Shown: positions 1 to 8,509, counted from the first letter of the stretch. The stretch: DNA of 64,000 nucleotides from Amycolatopsis dendrobii (GCF_014145675.1 NZ_JACGZW010000023.1:1-64000); one strand, 5' to 3'. Program-made: numbers and translations. Notes: generated by a model not told the origin, from the sequence alone.

Positions 1-1
1 G

Positions 2-51
2 GAGCCGGGCCGAGCCGAGCCGGGCCGAGCCGAGCCGAGCCGAGCCGAGCC
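2..51. repeat. Tandem pentanucleotide repeat GAGCC x10
   Basis: Ten consecutive 5-bp units are visible, eight reading GAGCC and two GGGCC. The array begins at the window edge and may extend further left. The period of five would shift reading frame in any coding sequence, and no gene is recognised across it. The rest of positions 52-286 shows no recognisable gene. Confidence 0.9.
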
Positions 52-286
52 CGGCTACGCGGGCATGGATTCCGGCGTCGCGCGCCGACTCGTCAGCTCG
101 GGCGAGTGGTGCGTCCCGATGCGCCGGGCCGGGTCCCGGTTCGGCGGCCTGGCGGCGGCGTGACGGACGTCCCGTCGGCGGCGCGACGTCCCCGCACGCC
201 TTGAGTCCCGAACTCGCCCGCACCCATCTCGCACAACGGCCCCCGACGGCTGGATTTTCATGGTCGAGCAGCGATTCTGCGCCATC

Positions 287-313
287 CCCCGGGGCTTGCG
301 GCAAGCCCCGGGG
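287..313 (-). terminator. Strong hairpin downstream of the aldo/keto reductase gene
   Basis: A perfect 12-bp inverted repeat (CCCCGGGGCTTG, 3-nt loop, CAAGCCCCGGGG) lies about 63 bp beyond the stop codon of the minus-strand aldo/keto reductase. There is no U-run, which is common for actinomycete terminators. The role as a terminator is inferred from position. Confidence 0.6.
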
Positions 314-376
314 TGCGCTATATCTTGAAAAGGGCGGAGGAAATCATTTGTTGCGGCGCGCGGAATCCCGCGCGGT

Positions 377-1489
377 TCACGCCTGCGCCGCCGGCGCCCA
401 GTTCCGCACGACCGGTCGATACCCCTCCGGCTTGTCGCCCACCTTCGCGCCGGGGTTGATCAGCCACGACTGGTAGCCCGGCGTGAACATCCGGTACGGC
501 CCGGCAGGCGGCACCTCGCTCGCGCGGTCCAGGGCGCCGCGCAGGTCGGCGGGCAGGGCGAAGTCGAGCGCGTGCATCGTCGCGTCCAGTTGCTCCGCGC
601 TGCTCGCCCCGACGATCGCCGACGCGATGCCGGGCTGCGTCGCCACCCAGTTGATCGCGACCTGCGCCATCGTCACGTTCAGCTCGTCCGCGACCGTCTC
701 GAGCGTCTTCAGCAGCTCCCACTGCTGCGCGGTCCAGGCCCCGGACCCGGTGGCGCCCTCGCCGGTCAACCGGCCCTCGCCGCTCAGGCCGTTCGACGAA
801 CTGCGGTATTTGCCGCTCAGGAACCCGCTGCCGAGCGGGCTCCACGCGGTGATTCCCAGGCCCAGCTCCAGGCCCGCCGGGACATGCTCCGTTTCGATCG
901 TCCGCTCGATCAGCGAATACGGCAGCTGCAGACTGATCATCGGCGGCAGCGAATGCGCGTCGGCGAGAGTCTGCGCGCGGCTCGCGTACCAGGCAGGCAC
1001 GTCCGAAAGCCCGGCGTACCGGATCTTCCCCGCTCGCACCAGGTCGTCGAACGTGCGCAGCACCTCCTCGACCGGCGTGATCCGATCCCACGTGTGCAGC
1101 AGGAACAGGTCGAGATAATCGGTGCCCAGCCGGCGCAGCGACGCCTCCACCGACCGGATCATGTGCTTGCGCCCGTTGCCGCCCGCGTTGGGATCGCCCG
1201 GCTCGACGCTGTTGGTGAACTTCGACGTCAGCACGAGCCGGTCCCGGTTGCCCGCCTCGGCGATGAACTTGCCGAGCAGCCGCTCGCTCTCGCCTGCGGT
1301 GTAGAAATCCGCGGTGTCGACGAAGTTGCCGCCTTCCTCGACGTACTTGCGGAAGATCGGCCGCGCCTCCTCCTCGGACTTCCCGTAGGCGGCGTGGAAC
1401 CCGTCGACGCCGAAGTTCATCGTGCCGAGCGCGAGCCTGCTCACCCGCAATCCGGACCGGCCGAGCAGGTAATACTGGTCAAGAGACAT
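377..1489 (-). CDS. Aldo/keto reductase
   Basis: This is a 370-residue NADP-dependent aldo/keto reductase of the (alpha/beta)8 barrel type, probably cytoplasmic and reducing an unknown carbonyl. The catalytic tetrad is visible as D58, Y63, K90 (in LTSK) and H132 (in LLHTWD). The N-terminal strand [19 protein letters not shown] is typical of the bacterial YajO/oxidoreductase branch, and the length is somewhat above the usual 310-350 because of a C-terminal extension. The ATG at 1489 is the only start giving the complete first strand. It is monocistronic and divergent from the UvrA-like gene, with about 280 bp between them that hold no clear gene. Substrate is unknown. Confidence 0.93.
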   Translation of the reverse strand: MSLDQYYLLGRSGLRVSRLALGTMNFGVDGFHAAYGKSEEEARPIFRKYVEEGGNFVDTADFYTAGESERLLGKFIAEAGNRDRLVLTSKFTNSVEPGDPNAGGNGRKHMIRSVEASLRRLGTDYLDLFLLHTWDRITPVEEVLRTFDDLVRAGKIRYAGLSDVPAWYASRAQTLADAHSLPPMISLQLPYSLIERTIETEHVPAGLELGLGITAWSPLGSGFLSGKYRSSSNGLSGEGRLTGEGATGSGAWTAQQWELLKTLETVADELNVTMAQVAINWVATQPGIASAIVGASSAEQLDATMHALDFALPADLRGALDRASEVPPAGPYRMFTPGYQSWLINPGAKVGDKPEGYRPVVRNWAPAAQA

Positions 1490-1768
1490 CGGGGTCCTCG
1501 CTCCGTTCCCGAAAACACGCGCGGGCCGTGCCCGCCTGGCCCGGCCAGGGTGCCTCCGGAAAAATGGACCAGCAAGTCCAAAATCCTGGCCTCGCCGCGC
1601 AGCGAAGAACCGCGCCGGTCGCGTTCGCCGTGGATGTCCGCGAGGGGAACCCTCCGGGAGAATCAGAGTCCCTCAGGATTCCCCTCACGGACGCCGGAGA
1701 GGCCGGTGTCCCGCGACGCCGCGACCACGGCTGCTGAGCGAACCCCCGCGGGACGTAGGCTGCCAGAC

Positions 1769-4021
1769 ATGCCGTCGAACATGATCAGTCTCCGCGGTGT
1801 GCGCACTCACAACCTGGCCGACGTGGACGTGGACATCCCGAAGCACCAGCTGGTCGCGGTCACCGGCGTTTCCGGGTCCGGCAAGTCGTCGCTCGCGTTC
1901 GCGACGCTGGCGGCCGAGTCGCGGCGGCAGTTGTACTCGACGATGCCCGCGTTCGTCCGGACCAAACTCCCGCACGATCCGGCTCCGGAAGCCAGTTCGC
2001 TCAGCGGGCTCACGACCGTCGTCGTGGTGGATCAGCGGCCGCTCGGGACGAATTCGCGGTCGACGGTCGGCACCGCCACCGAGGTGTGGACGATGTTGCG
2101 GATGTTGTTCTCCCGCTTGGGCGAACCGTCCGCGGGATACTCGCCCGCCTACTCGTTCAACGATCCCTCCGGCATGTGCCCGGCGTGCGCGGGGCTCGGC
2201 ACGGTCACCGACATCGACGGCGAGCGGATGATCGACCGCAGCCGTTCGCTCAACGACGGCGCGATGGTCTTCCCCAGTTTCGCGGTCGGCAGCTGGATCT
2301 GGAAGCGCTATGTCTACTCGGGATTCTTCGACAACGATCTGCCGTTGCGGGAATGGCCTGAAGACCTGGTGCAGTTCCTGCTGCACGGGCCGACGCAGAA
2401 GCCGCCGAATCCGTTGCCTCGCTTCCCGGCCAGCGCGAAGTACCAGTCGATGGTGCCGCGCATCCGGCGGCTGCTCGTGGAACGCGAGGCCAAGATGGGA
2501 CCGGCGGTGCGGGCGGCGCTCGCCGACGTGACCCGGCAGCGGCCGTGCCCGGAGTGCGGCGGCAGCAGGCTCGCGCCGGCCGCGCGGGAGAGCCGGATCA
2601 ACGGGGTGTCCATTGTGGACCTCGGATACCGCGACGCGGCGGGGCTGCTGGAATTCTGCGCCGGACTGGACCACGAGTGGGCGCGACCGCTGGTGGCGGC
2701 GCTGCGGCTGCGGCTGGAGTCGATGATCACGCTCGGCCTCGGGCATCTGCACTGCTACCGCGCGACGCCGACGCTGTCCGGCGGCGAGTCCCAGCGGCTG
2801 AAGCTGGTGCGGCACTTGGGCTCGAGCCTCACCGACCTCACCTACGTCCTGGACGAACCGACCGACGGGCTGCATCCGGCCGACGTCGCGTCCCTGGTCG
2901 ACGTCCTGCGGCGGCTGCGCGACCACGGCAACACGGTGCTGGTGGTGGACCATCACGAAGCGGTGATGGTGGCGGCGGACCATGTCATCGACCTCGGTCC
3001 GGGAGCGGGCGAAGCGGGCGGACGCGTGGTGTTCCACGGTCCGCCGGCGAAGCTGCGGAAGGCGGACACGACGACCGCGCGGGCGTTGCGCACCGGCGTC
3101 CGGCTCAAGGACACGCTGCGCGAACCCACCGGCTGGCTGCCGTTGCGCGGACTGGACCGGCACACGCTGCGCGACATCGACGTCGACGTGCCGACCGGCG
3201 TGCTCACGGTGATCACCGGGGTGGCAGGGTCGGGGAAGTCGACGCTGGCGGGCGAACTCGCCGGGCGGCATCCGCGGTTCACGGTCGTCGACCAGAGCCA
3301 GATCGTCGCGACGACCCGGTCGACGGTCGGCACCTGGCTCGGGCTCGCCGATCCGGTCCAGCGCGCGTTCGCCGAGGTGAGCGGCGAGTCGCCGAAGCTG
3401 TTCAACCCGCGGTCGCAGGGCGGGTGCCCGGCCTGCCGCGGCACCGGCGTGCGACGCACCGACCTGGCGTTCCTCGAGGACGTCGACACGCCGTGCGAGG
3501 AGTGCGACGCGACCGGATTCCGCGCCGAGGCACTGGAACCCCGGCTCGAAGGACGGACGGTGCTCGAAGTGCTGGGCACGCCGGTGTCGGCGCTGTCCCG
3601 GTACGTGCCGCATCCGGACGTGGTCCGGCTGGCCGCGCTGCTCGGCGAACTGGGCCTCGGGCACCTCGCGAGCGGCCGCACGCTCGACACGCTCTCCGGC
3701 GGCGAGCGGCAGCGGCTGAAACTCGCCCGCCAGCTCGACTCGACCGGCGACGACCTGCTCGTCGACGAACCCACCGCCGGCCTGCACCCCAGCGACACCA
3801 CGCGGATGGTGGCGCTGCTGGACCGGCTCGTCGACGAGGGCCGGACGCTCGTCGTGGTCGAGCATTCGCTGCACGTCGTCGCCGCGGCGGACTGGGTGCT
3901 CGACCTCGGTCCCGGCGCGGGCGAGAACGGCGGCCAGGTGCTCTACACCGGCACGCCGAAGGGACTCGCCGAGCACGACGGCGCGACGGGACGCTACTTC
4001 CGGGCCGCGCTCGGCGGCTAG
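1769..4021 (+). CDS. UvrA-like ABC ATPase (excinuclease subunit A paralogue)
   Basis: A 750-residue protein with two ABC ATPase halves, shorter than the roughly 950 residues of housekeeping UvrA. Walker A motifs are GVSGSGKSS (residues 33-41) and, in the second half, GVAGSGKST. The signatures LSGGESQRLKL and LSGGERQRLKL and paired Cys motifs (CPACAGLG, CPECGGSR, CPACRGTG, CEECDATG) identify the UvrA fold. Short UvrA paralogues of this type in actinomycetes (DrrC-like) are associated with tolerance to DNA-binding drugs, but that role is only inferred here. The ATG at 1769 is chosen because homology begins immediately (ISLRGVRTHNL); the open frame upstream is antisense to the reductase. It converges on soxR with a shared hairpin. 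Confidence 0.93.
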   Translation: MPSNMISLRGVRTHNLADVDVDIPKHQLVAVTGVSGSGKSSLAFATLAAESRRQLYSTMPAFVRTKLPHDPAPEASSLSGLTTVVVVDQRPLGTNSRSTVGTATEVWTMLRMLFSRLGEPSAGYSPAYSFNDPSGMCPACAGLGTVTDIDGERMIDRSRSLNDGAMVFPSFAVGSWIWKRYVYSGFFDNDLPLREWPEDLVQFLLHGPTQKPPNPLPRFPASAKYQSMVPRIRRLLVEREAKMGPAVRAALADVTRQRPCPECGGSRLAPAARESRINGVSIVDLGYRDAAGLLEFCAGLDHEWARPLVAALRLRLESMITLGLGHLHCYRATPTLSGGESQRLKLVRHLGSSLTDLTYVLDEPTDGLHPADVASLVDVLRRLRDHGNTVLVVDHHEAVMVAADHVIDLGPGAGEAGGRVVFHGPPAKLRKADTTTARALRTGVRLKDTLREPTGWLPLRGLDRHTLRDIDVDVPTGVLTVITGVAGSGKSTLAGELAGRHPRFTVVDQSQIVATTRSTVGTWLGLADPVQRAFAEVSGESPKLFNPRSQGGCPACRGTGVRRTDLAFLEDVDTPCEECDATGFRAEALEPRLEGRTVLEVLGTPVSALSRYVPHPDVVRLAALLGELGLGHLASGRTLDTLSGGERQRLKLARQLDSTGDDLLVDEPTAGLHPSDTTRMVALLDRLVDEGRTLVVVEHSLHVVAAADWVLDLGPGAGENGGQVLYTGTPKGLAEHDGATGRYFRAALGG

Positions 4022-4027
4022 ACCCGC

Positions 4028-4062
4028 CCGGTTCCCCTCACGACCCGCAGCCGGGGAACCGG
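4028..4062. terminator. Bidirectional hairpin between the UvrA-like gene and soxR
   Basis: CCGGTTCCCC (4028-4037) and GGGGAACCGG (4053-4062) form a perfect 10-bp stem with a 15-nt loop. It sits directly after the UvrA-like stop codon, and its right arm lies in the last codons of soxR, so it could terminate transcription from both sides. Confidence 0.6.
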
Positions 4063-4499
4063 CGCGCCCCGGTGCCGCTCTGCCCGAGAACGTCGTCCGG
4101 ATTCGAGTACGGGCAGGATTTCAGCGACAGGCAGCCGCAGCCGATGCAGTCGGAGAACCGGTCGCGCAGCGCGGTCAGCTCCTCGATCCGCGCGGTGAGG
4201 CGGTCGTGCCAGCGGCGGGAGATGCGCGCCCAGTCGCGTTTGGTGGGGATGCGCTGGTCCGGCAGTTCGGCGAGCGCGTCCTTGATCTCGTCCAGCGACA
4301 CCCCGACGCGCTGGGCGGTCCGGATGAAGGCGATCATGCGCAGCGTGTCGCGCCGGTACTCGCGCCGGTTGCCGCTCGTGCGCCTGCTCGCGATGAGCCC
4401 GCGGCTCTCGTAATAGTGCAGCGTCGGGACGCTCACGCCGGCGCGTTCGGCGATCTGTCCCGGCTTCAGCCAGACGACCTCGCGCGTGATCTGGGGCAT
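4038..4499 (-). CDS. soxR: Redox-sensitive transcriptional regulator SoxR
   Basis: A 153-residue MerR-family regulator. The N-terminal winged helix (LKPGQIAERAGVSVPTLHYYES) is followed by the dimerisation helix. The [2Fe-2S] ligand set Cys118, Cys121, Cys123 and Cys129 in CIGCGCLSLKSC is exactly the SoxR pattern. Oxidation or nitrosylation of the cluster twists the promoter DNA and activates transcription; in actinomycetes SoxR mostly responds to redox-active compounds such as quinones. The start ATG (4499) matches the family N-terminus. It is divergent from a DsbA-like/quinone oxidoreductase pair, and a perfect SoxR box lies between them, so those two genes are the likely regulon. Confidence 0.95.
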   Translation of the reverse strand: MPQITREVVWLKPGQIAERAGVSVPTLHYYESRGLIASRRTSGNRREYRRDTLRMIAFIRTAQRVGVSLDEIKDALAELPDQRIPTKRDWARISRRWHDRLTARIEELTALRDRFSDCIGCGCLSLKSCPYSNPDDVLGQSGTGARRFPGCGS

Positions 4500-4520
4500 G
4501 GCAGCTCTTTCCGTGCTTGA

Positions 4521-4538
4521 CATCAAGTCCGCTTGATG
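4521..4538. promoter_or_regulatory. SoxR operator in the divergent promoter
   Basis: The 18-bp perfect dyad CATCAAG-TCCG-CTTGATG has the same length and half-site (CAAG...CTTG) as the enterobacterial SoxR box. On the + strand a TTGACA -35 element (4517-4522) overlaps its left arm and a weak -10 candidate lies near 4544-4549, giving the overlong spacer expected for MerR-family activation. The exact -10 is uncertain. Confidence 0.85.
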
Positions 4539-4595
4539 AAGTCCACTGTAAGCACCGCCCGGCAGAAGGCGGCGAGTGCGCGCGAAGGGGATTTT

Positions 4596-5231
4596 GTGAC
4601 GACTGCGACCCTGCGAGTATGGGCCGACGTGTTGTGTCCGTGGCGCTGGATGGGACACCGCCGCCTCGCGCAAGCGATTGCGGAGTCCGGGGTTCCGGCC
4701 CGGATCGAGCACCGGAGTTTTCTTCTCGGCCCGGACGGACCCGGTCCGGGGCGGCGGCGGATCGCGGAGACCGCGGCCGTCGAATGGGGGATGAGCCCGG
4801 CGGAATGGGGGAGCCGCCGGGACCGGATCGAGCAGGCGGGACGTGCCGACGGGCTGGCCATCCGCATGGACACCGCGTGGGCGCTCGATTCCCGGCCCGC
4901 GCACCGCGTGCTGAAGCTGGCCGCGGCGCGGGGACTGGACGAAACCGCGGCGTGGGAGGCGATGTTCGCCGCGCACCTGCGCGACAACCTCGACCTGGCG
5001 GACTGGGGTGTGCTGGCGGAGGTGGAAACCGGATTGGAGCGCGACGAGGTGCTCGCGCTCGGCGACAACGAGGAGTACGTGGCGGAAGTGCTGGCAGATC
5101 ACGAAGAAGGACAGGCGCGCGGGATCAGTTCTGTGCCGACTGTCGTGCATGGCGACCGCCTTCTCGCCGGGGCGCGCAGCGTCGGCGAACTGGCGGAATT
5201 CGTCCGGGCGGCAGCGAAGGCGGTGGCGTGA
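4596..5231 (+). CDS. DsbA-family (FrnE-like) thioredoxin-fold protein
   Basis: A 211-residue cytoplasmic thioredoxin-fold protein of the DsbA/FrnE or 2-hydroxychromene-2-carboxylate isomerase-like group. The active-site region reads DVLCPWRWMG: the first Cys (14) is present but the usual second Cys is Arg17. The cis-Pro loop SSVPTVVH near the C-terminus is conserved. FrnE-type proteins take part in polyketide formation or thiol redox work; with one Cys this copy may be a glutathione-transferase-like or chaperone variant. The GTG start at 4596 has GAAGGGG 5 bp upstream. In-frame starts at 4533/4536 lie inside the SoxR operator and are rejected. The stop overlaps the next ATG (ATGA). Confidence 0.88.
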   Translation: MTTATLRVWADVLCPWRWMGHRRLAQAIAESGVPARIEHRSFLLGPDGPGPGRRRIAETAAVEWGMSPAEWGSRRDRIEQAGRADGLAIRMDTAWALDSRPAHRVLKLAAARGLDETAAWEAMFAAHLRDNLDLADWGVLAEVETGLERDEVLALGDNEEYVAEVLADHEEGQARGISSVPTVVHGDRLLAGARSVGELAEFVRAAAKAVA

Positions 5232-6163
5232 TGTCCGAGATTCCGACGGTGATGCGCGCCGCCGCGATTGACGAGTTCGGGCCCGCGGAACTGCTGACCG
5301 TCCACCAGGTACCGACGCCGGTCGCGGAGCCGGGGCAGGTGCTGGTGCGCGTCGAGGCCGCTGGCGTTCAGCCGACCGACGTCGCGATCCGGGACGGCTG
5401 GACACCGCCGGGCGCGACCGTCGCGTTCCCGCAGATCCTGGGCAACGAGTTCGCCGGCACGATCGTCCAGGTCGGCGCGGGGGTGACCGAATTCGAGACA
5501 GGACAACAGGTTTCCGGGTTCCGGGTGCTCGGCTGCTACGCGGAGTACGTCACCGCGCCGGTCGGCCAGGTGGTCGTCAAACCGGAGAAGGTCGATTGGC
5601 TGACGGCGGGTGCGTTGTCCGCTTCCGGGCAGACTGCGCACACCGCGTTGGAACGGCTCGGTGCCCGGTCCGGCGAGACGATCCTGATTCACGGAGCGGC
5701 TGGCGGCGTCGGCTCGATGGCAGTCCAGCTGGCACGCCACCGCGGCCTGCGCGTGATCGGGACGGGCAGCGCGGGAAACCAGGAATATCTCCGCACGCTA
5801 GGCGCCGTCCCAGTGGTTTACGGCGAAGGAGAACTCGGCCGCCTCCGCGAAGCCGCCCCGAAGGGGATCGACCTTGCTCTCGACACCGCCGGGCACGGGA
5901 ATCTTCGCACTGCGGCGGCGATAGTGGCTGACCGCGGCCGGATCGGGTCCATTGTGGAGCCGCCGCTGGCCGCGGAACTCGGCGGGCAGTGGATCACCAG
6001 CGACCGGTCCGCCCAGCGGCTGCGCGAACTGCTCGATCTGTGCGCGCGGGGAGAACTGCGGGTGACGGTCCGGGCGGAGTACCCGCTCGACGACGCCGCG
6101 AGCGCCCATCGCGACGTCGCCGCCGGACACGGTCGCGGCAAGGTAGTGCTGCGGATCGGCTGA
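5231..6163 (+). CDS. NADP-dependent quinone oxidoreductase (zinc-free MDR family)
   Basis: A 310-residue medium-chain reductase of the QOR type. The N-terminal GroES-like domain carries ILGNEFAGTI, and the Rossmann domain begins with IHGAAGGVGSMAVQLA, a classical AxxGxxG nucleotide-binding loop. The four structural-zinc cysteines of alcohol dehydrogenases are absent, as in quinone reductases. It shares ATGA with the preceding DsbA-like gene, so the two form one transcript, and the SoxR box upstream fits induction by redox-cycling compounds. The likely role is reduction of a quinone or enone; the precise substrate is not readable from sequence. Confidence 0.92.
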   Translation: MSEIPTVMRAAAIDEFGPAELLTVHQVPTPVAEPGQVLVRVEAAGVQPTDVAIRDGWTPPGATVAFPQILGNEFAGTIVQVGAGVTEFETGQQVSGFRVLGCYAEYVTAPVGQVVVKPEKVDWLTAGALSASGQTAHTALERLGARSGETILIHGAAGGVGSMAVQLARHRGLRVIGTGSAGNQEYLRTLGAVPVVYGEGELGRLREAAPKGIDLALDTAGHGNLRTAAAIVADRGRIGSIVEPPLAAELGGQWITSDRSAQRLRELLDLCARGELRVTVRAEYPLDDAASAHRDVAAGHGRGKVVLRIG

Positions 6164-6203
6164 CGTAATTCGGTGGACGCGGGTCGTCGCGTGCCGTTAT
6201 GGT

Positions 6204-6290
6204 TCGCCCGACCGTGACTCGACGCCAGGAGGTGAGACCCATGAACGCTGTTTCGATGTGGGTGCTCCCCGTGTCGTCACGGTCGGGCGA
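6204..6290 (+). promoter_or_regulatory. Long inverted repeat enclosing a leader ORF (possible attenuator)
   Basis: TCGCCCGACCGTGAC at 6204-6218 is exactly complementary to GTCACGGTCGGGCGA at 6276-6290, a 15-bp stem with a 57-nt loop. The loop contains the ribosome-binding site and most of a 17-codon ORF, while the right arm is the end of that ORF. Ribosomes on the leader would therefore disrupt the stem. A smaller hairpin (GCCTT/AAGGC, 6314-6328) follows before the GNAT start. Confidence 0.65.
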
Positions 6291-6294
6291 CTGA
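6241..6294 (+). CDS. 17-residue leader peptide upstream of the GNAT gene
   Basis: ATG at 6241 is preceded by CCAGGAGGTGAG (6225-6236), one of the best Shine-Dalgarno sequences in the window, and encodes MNAVSMWVLPVSSRSGD before TGA. It is too short for a catalytic product. Its 3' half forms one arm of a 15-bp inverted repeat, and it ends 53 bp before the GNAT start, so it is best read as a regulatory leader. No homologue is recognised. Confidence 0.5.
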   Translation: MNAVSMWVLPVSSRSGD

Positions 6295-6347
6295 CGTAGG
6301 GGTTGCCAGGAGCGCCTTGAGCAAAGGCACTCCGAAAGGTGACCACC

Positions 6348-7139
6348 ATGGACACTGTGCGTTTCACCGCGGGCGAACCCGCGGTGCGCATCACCCGGGT
6401 CGAACCCGGGCTCTGGCAGGCGCTGGACGACGGCAGGCTTGCCGGTCGCGCCGAAGCCACCACCCGGCCCGACGGACGGGTCTTCCTCAGCGTCGACGCC
6501 TGGCATCGCTCGGTCTTCGACCAGCTGGCCCGCGAGATGCTGGCCGCACTGCCGGACCCGCTCCACACCGTGGTCGACGAAACCGACCGCGAGCTGCTGG
6601 ACGGCTGGCAACGGGCCGGTCTGACGGTCCGGCGGCGCGAGTGGGAGTACGTCGTGCCCACGGATCCGCGGGTCACCGGGCCGGTCGTGCTGCCGCCGGG
6701 CGTCACGGTCGTGCCCGCCGGATCCGCGGCCGAGGCTCCGTTGCGCGAGCTGGACCGCGTCGTCCGCGCCGAGGTCGAGGCGAGCGTGGGCTGGTCGGAG
6801 ATGCCGGCCGAGGTGCTGCCTCGGCCGGCTGGCGACACCGTCGTAGACCCGGCGAAGTACGCCGTGGCTGTCGAGGACGGCGAGTACGTCGGTCTGCTCC
6901 GGGTGGTTCAGGTGACGCGCCTGCCCCGGATCGGGCTCATCGCCGTCCGCGCGGATCGGCGCCGCCGCGGCATCGCGCGCGGACTGTTGCTGCACACGCT
7001 CGGCGTCCTGCATCGAGCGGGAATCCCGAAGGCGTCAGCCGAAGTGAACGAGGCCAACGACGCCGCGACGGCGCTGTTCGAGGGCATCGGCGCGCGGCGG
7101 GCGAACAGCACGGTGGAGTTGATGCGCCATGGCCGGTAA
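6348..7139 (+). CDS. GNAT-family N-acetyltransferase
   Basis: A 263-residue protein with an uncharacterised N-terminal half and a C-terminal GNAT domain. The acetyl-CoA loop is readable as [14 protein letters not shown], followed by [18 protein letters not shown], typical of motif B. The ATG at 6348 is preferred to the GTG at 6339 because GAAAGG at 6334-6339 is then 8 bp away. It overlaps the downstream IF-1 gene by 11 bp, so the two are translationally coupled. The linkage with an IF-1 paralogue and a leader ORF suggests a ribosome-related substrate or drug, but this is inference. Confidence 0.88.
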   Translation: MDTVRFTAGEPAVRITRVEPGLWQALDDGRLAGRAEATTRPDGRVFLSVDAWHRSVFDQLAREMLAALPDPLHTVVDETDRELLDGWQRAGLTVRRREWEYVVPTDPRVTGPVVLPPGVTVVPAGSAAEAPLRELDRVVRAEVEASVGWSEMPAEVLPRPAGDTVVDPAKYAVAVEDGEYVGLLRVVQVTRLPRIGLIAVRADRRRRGIARGLLLHTLGVLHRAGIPKASAEVNEANDAATALFEGIGARRANSTVELMRHGR

Positions 7140-7350
7140 GGGCGGGATCGAAGTCGAGGGAACCGTGGTCGAGTGCCTGCGCGACGCCCGGTTCACCGTC
7201 GAGCTGGCGAACGGGCACCACGTGCTGGCCCACATCAGCGGCAAGATCAGGAAGAACTTCATCAAGATCGTCCCGTTCGACCGGGTTCTGGTGGAGCTGA
7301 GCCCGTACGACCTCGACCGGGGCCGGATCCTGTTCCGGTACCGGAACTAG
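7129..7350 (+). CDS. infA: Translation initiation factor IF-1
   Basis: A 73-residue single OB-fold protein. The sequence [22 protein letters not shown], then [13 protein letters not shown] and [12 protein letters not shown] match IF-1, which occupies the A-site of the 30S subunit during initiation. The usual infA sits in the ribosomal-protein/rpmJ region; this copy is linked to a GNAT gene and is probably a second paralogue. The start overlaps the GNAT stop region, and a strong terminator follows 7 bp after the stop. Divergence from a typical infA is modest, and basic residues are retained. Confidence 0.93.
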   Translation: MAGKGGIEVEGTVVECLRDARFTVELANGHHVLAHISGKIRKNFIKIVPFDRVLVELSPYDLDRGRILFRYRN

Positions 7351-7356
7351 CCCGGC

Positions 7357-7392
7357 CCGTCCTTGCGGTCCCCGCCGGGACCGCAAGGACGG
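7357..7392. terminator. Bidirectional terminator hairpin
   Basis: CCGTCCTTGCGGTCCC (7357-7372) and GGGACCGCAAGGACGG (7377-7392) make a perfect 16-bp stem with a 4-nt loop. It lies exactly between the convergent IF-1 and SRPBCC genes. Confidence 0.85.
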
Positions 7393-7842
7393 TCAGCTCG
7401 TTTTCGCGGCGGCGAGCTCGGTCAGCGCGGCGCATTTGCGGCCGAAGTTCGCCACGATGTCGGCGCCGATGATCCGCACCATGACCGCGCGCAACGGGGT
7501 GTCGAGGACGATGCGCTGGGTCAGCTCGGCCCCGCCGGGGACGGCCGCGACGCTCAGCCGGAGGTCCATCGTTCCGAGCGGAACGGGCTGGCGGAGGGTG
7601 AACTCGTGGCCGGGCCGCCAGCTCGTGAAGGTGAAGTCCTTCGCGATTTTCGCGTGCACGCCGCCGCGGAATCCGCCGCTGGGGTAAAGGAATCCGGTCG
7701 AACCCGTCGCGACCGGCCCGTGCAGCGCGACGCGCGCGACGTCCGGGTCCCAGCGCGGCCAGTTCTCGACGTCGGCGAGGACGTCCCAGAGCGCGGCCGG
7801 GTCGACGGCGAGGGTGCGGGTGGAGGTTCTGTCCCAGGTCAT
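7393..7842 (-). CDS. SRPBCC (START-like) family protein
   Basis: A 149-residue polyketide-cyclase/dehydrase-like protein with a hydrophobic ligand pocket. The start MTWDRTSTRTLAVDPAALWDVLADVENWPRW is the classical first strand and helix of the family (xxxVWxxLxDxExWPxW). Ligand and function are unknown. It is divergent from a TetR gene with only 45 bp between starts, which include an imperfect dyad, so it is probably the gene controlled by that repressor. Confidence 0.88.
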   Translation of the reverse strand: MTWDRTSTRTLAVDPAALWDVLADVENWPRWDPDVARVALHGPVATGSTGFLYPSGGFRGGVHAKIAKDFTFTSWRPGHEFTLRQPVPLGTMDLRLSVAAVPGGAELTQRIVLDTPLRAVMVRIIGADIVANFGRKCAALTELAAAKTS

Positions 7843-7854
7843 GCCCCCGAAGAT

Positions 7855-7877
7855 ATACGGAACTGCCAGTCTCGTAA
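7855..7877. promoter_or_regulatory. Candidate TetR operator
   Basis: ATACGGAACT-GCC-AGTCTCGTAA is an imperfect dyad, matching at 7 of 10 positions per arm. It lies in the 45-bp gap between the divergent SRPBCC and TetR genes, where an autoregulated TetR repressor would bind. This was judged by eye only. Confidence 0.45.
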
Positions 7878-7887
7878 ACTGCGCTCC

Positions 7888-8478
7888 ATGACGCACAACC
7901 GGCGCGGACGGCCGCGGGAGCAGGGAATCGACGCGGCGGTGCGGACCGCGGTCAACGAACTGCTGGAGGAGGTCGGCTACCAGCGGTGCACGGTCGACGC
8001 GATCGCCGCGCGCGCCGGGGTCGGCAAGGCGGCGCTCTACCGGCGCTGGAAGTCGAAAGGGGAACTCGTCTTCGCCGCGGTCGTGCACGACGACGCCATC
8101 GCGGCACCCCCCGACACCGGCACCCTGCGCGGCGACGTGGCGGGCGTCCTCGCCGACATTCAGTCCGCTTTGGAGGGTCCGCAAGTGCGCAACGCCTTGC
8201 CCGGCCTGCTCGCCGACCTCCGCGTCGAAGACGCGCCCGCCGCCCGGCTAGGCGAGTTGTTCCTGGTGCGAGAACGGGCTTACCTGACAGAAGTGCTCGA
8301 CCGCGCGATCGCCCGCGGCGAACTGGCCCGGCGCCCCGAAGTGCCCGTGGTGCACGCGATGCTGCTCGGCTCGGTCTTCGCCTGGCTGCACCTTCTGCGC
8401 GAAGCAGTGCCACCCGGCGGCCTCGCCGACGCCCTCGCGCCCGGCTTGTACGGCGCCATTGCCGAGCTGGGCAGGTAA
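7888..8478 (+). CDS. TetR/AcrR-family transcriptional regulator
   Basis: A 196-residue regulator. The N-terminal helix-turn-helix reads VDAIAARAGVGKAALYRRWKSKGELV, a textbook TetR recognition region, and the remainder is an all-helical ligand-binding domain with the TetR_C-type ending. Ligand is unknown. It is divergent from the SRPBCC gene and probably controls it and itself through the dyad at 7855-7877. The start ATG at 7888 gives the usual 20-residue lead-in before the HTH. Confidence 0.92.
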   Translation: MTHNRRGRPREQGIDAAVRTAVNELLEEVGYQRCTVDAIAARAGVGKAALYRRWKSKGELVFAAVVHDDAIAAPPDTGTLRGDVAGVLADIQSALEGPQVRNALPGLLADLRVEDAPAARLGELFLVRERAYLTEVLDRAIARGELARRPEVPVVHAMLLGSVFAWLHLLREAVPPGGLADALAPGLYGAIAELGR

Positions 8479-8509
8479 TTTCCCCCGCGCCCGCAACGGA
8501 TCCCGCGTT

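Noticed and set aside
2-51. CRISPR-like array
   Set aside because: The units are 5 bp with no spacers.
572-1768. Upstream extension of the UvrA-like frame
   Set aside because: It is antisense to the aldo/keto reductase, and homology begins only at 1769.
1685-3976. Very long open frame antisense to the UvrA-like gene
   Set aside because: Arg/His-rich composition and perfect anticorrelation with the real gene show it is a high-GC shadow.
4533-4595. Earlier start codons for the DsbA-like gene
   Set aside because: They fall in the SoxR operator and lack a ribosome-binding site; GTG 4596 has a good one.
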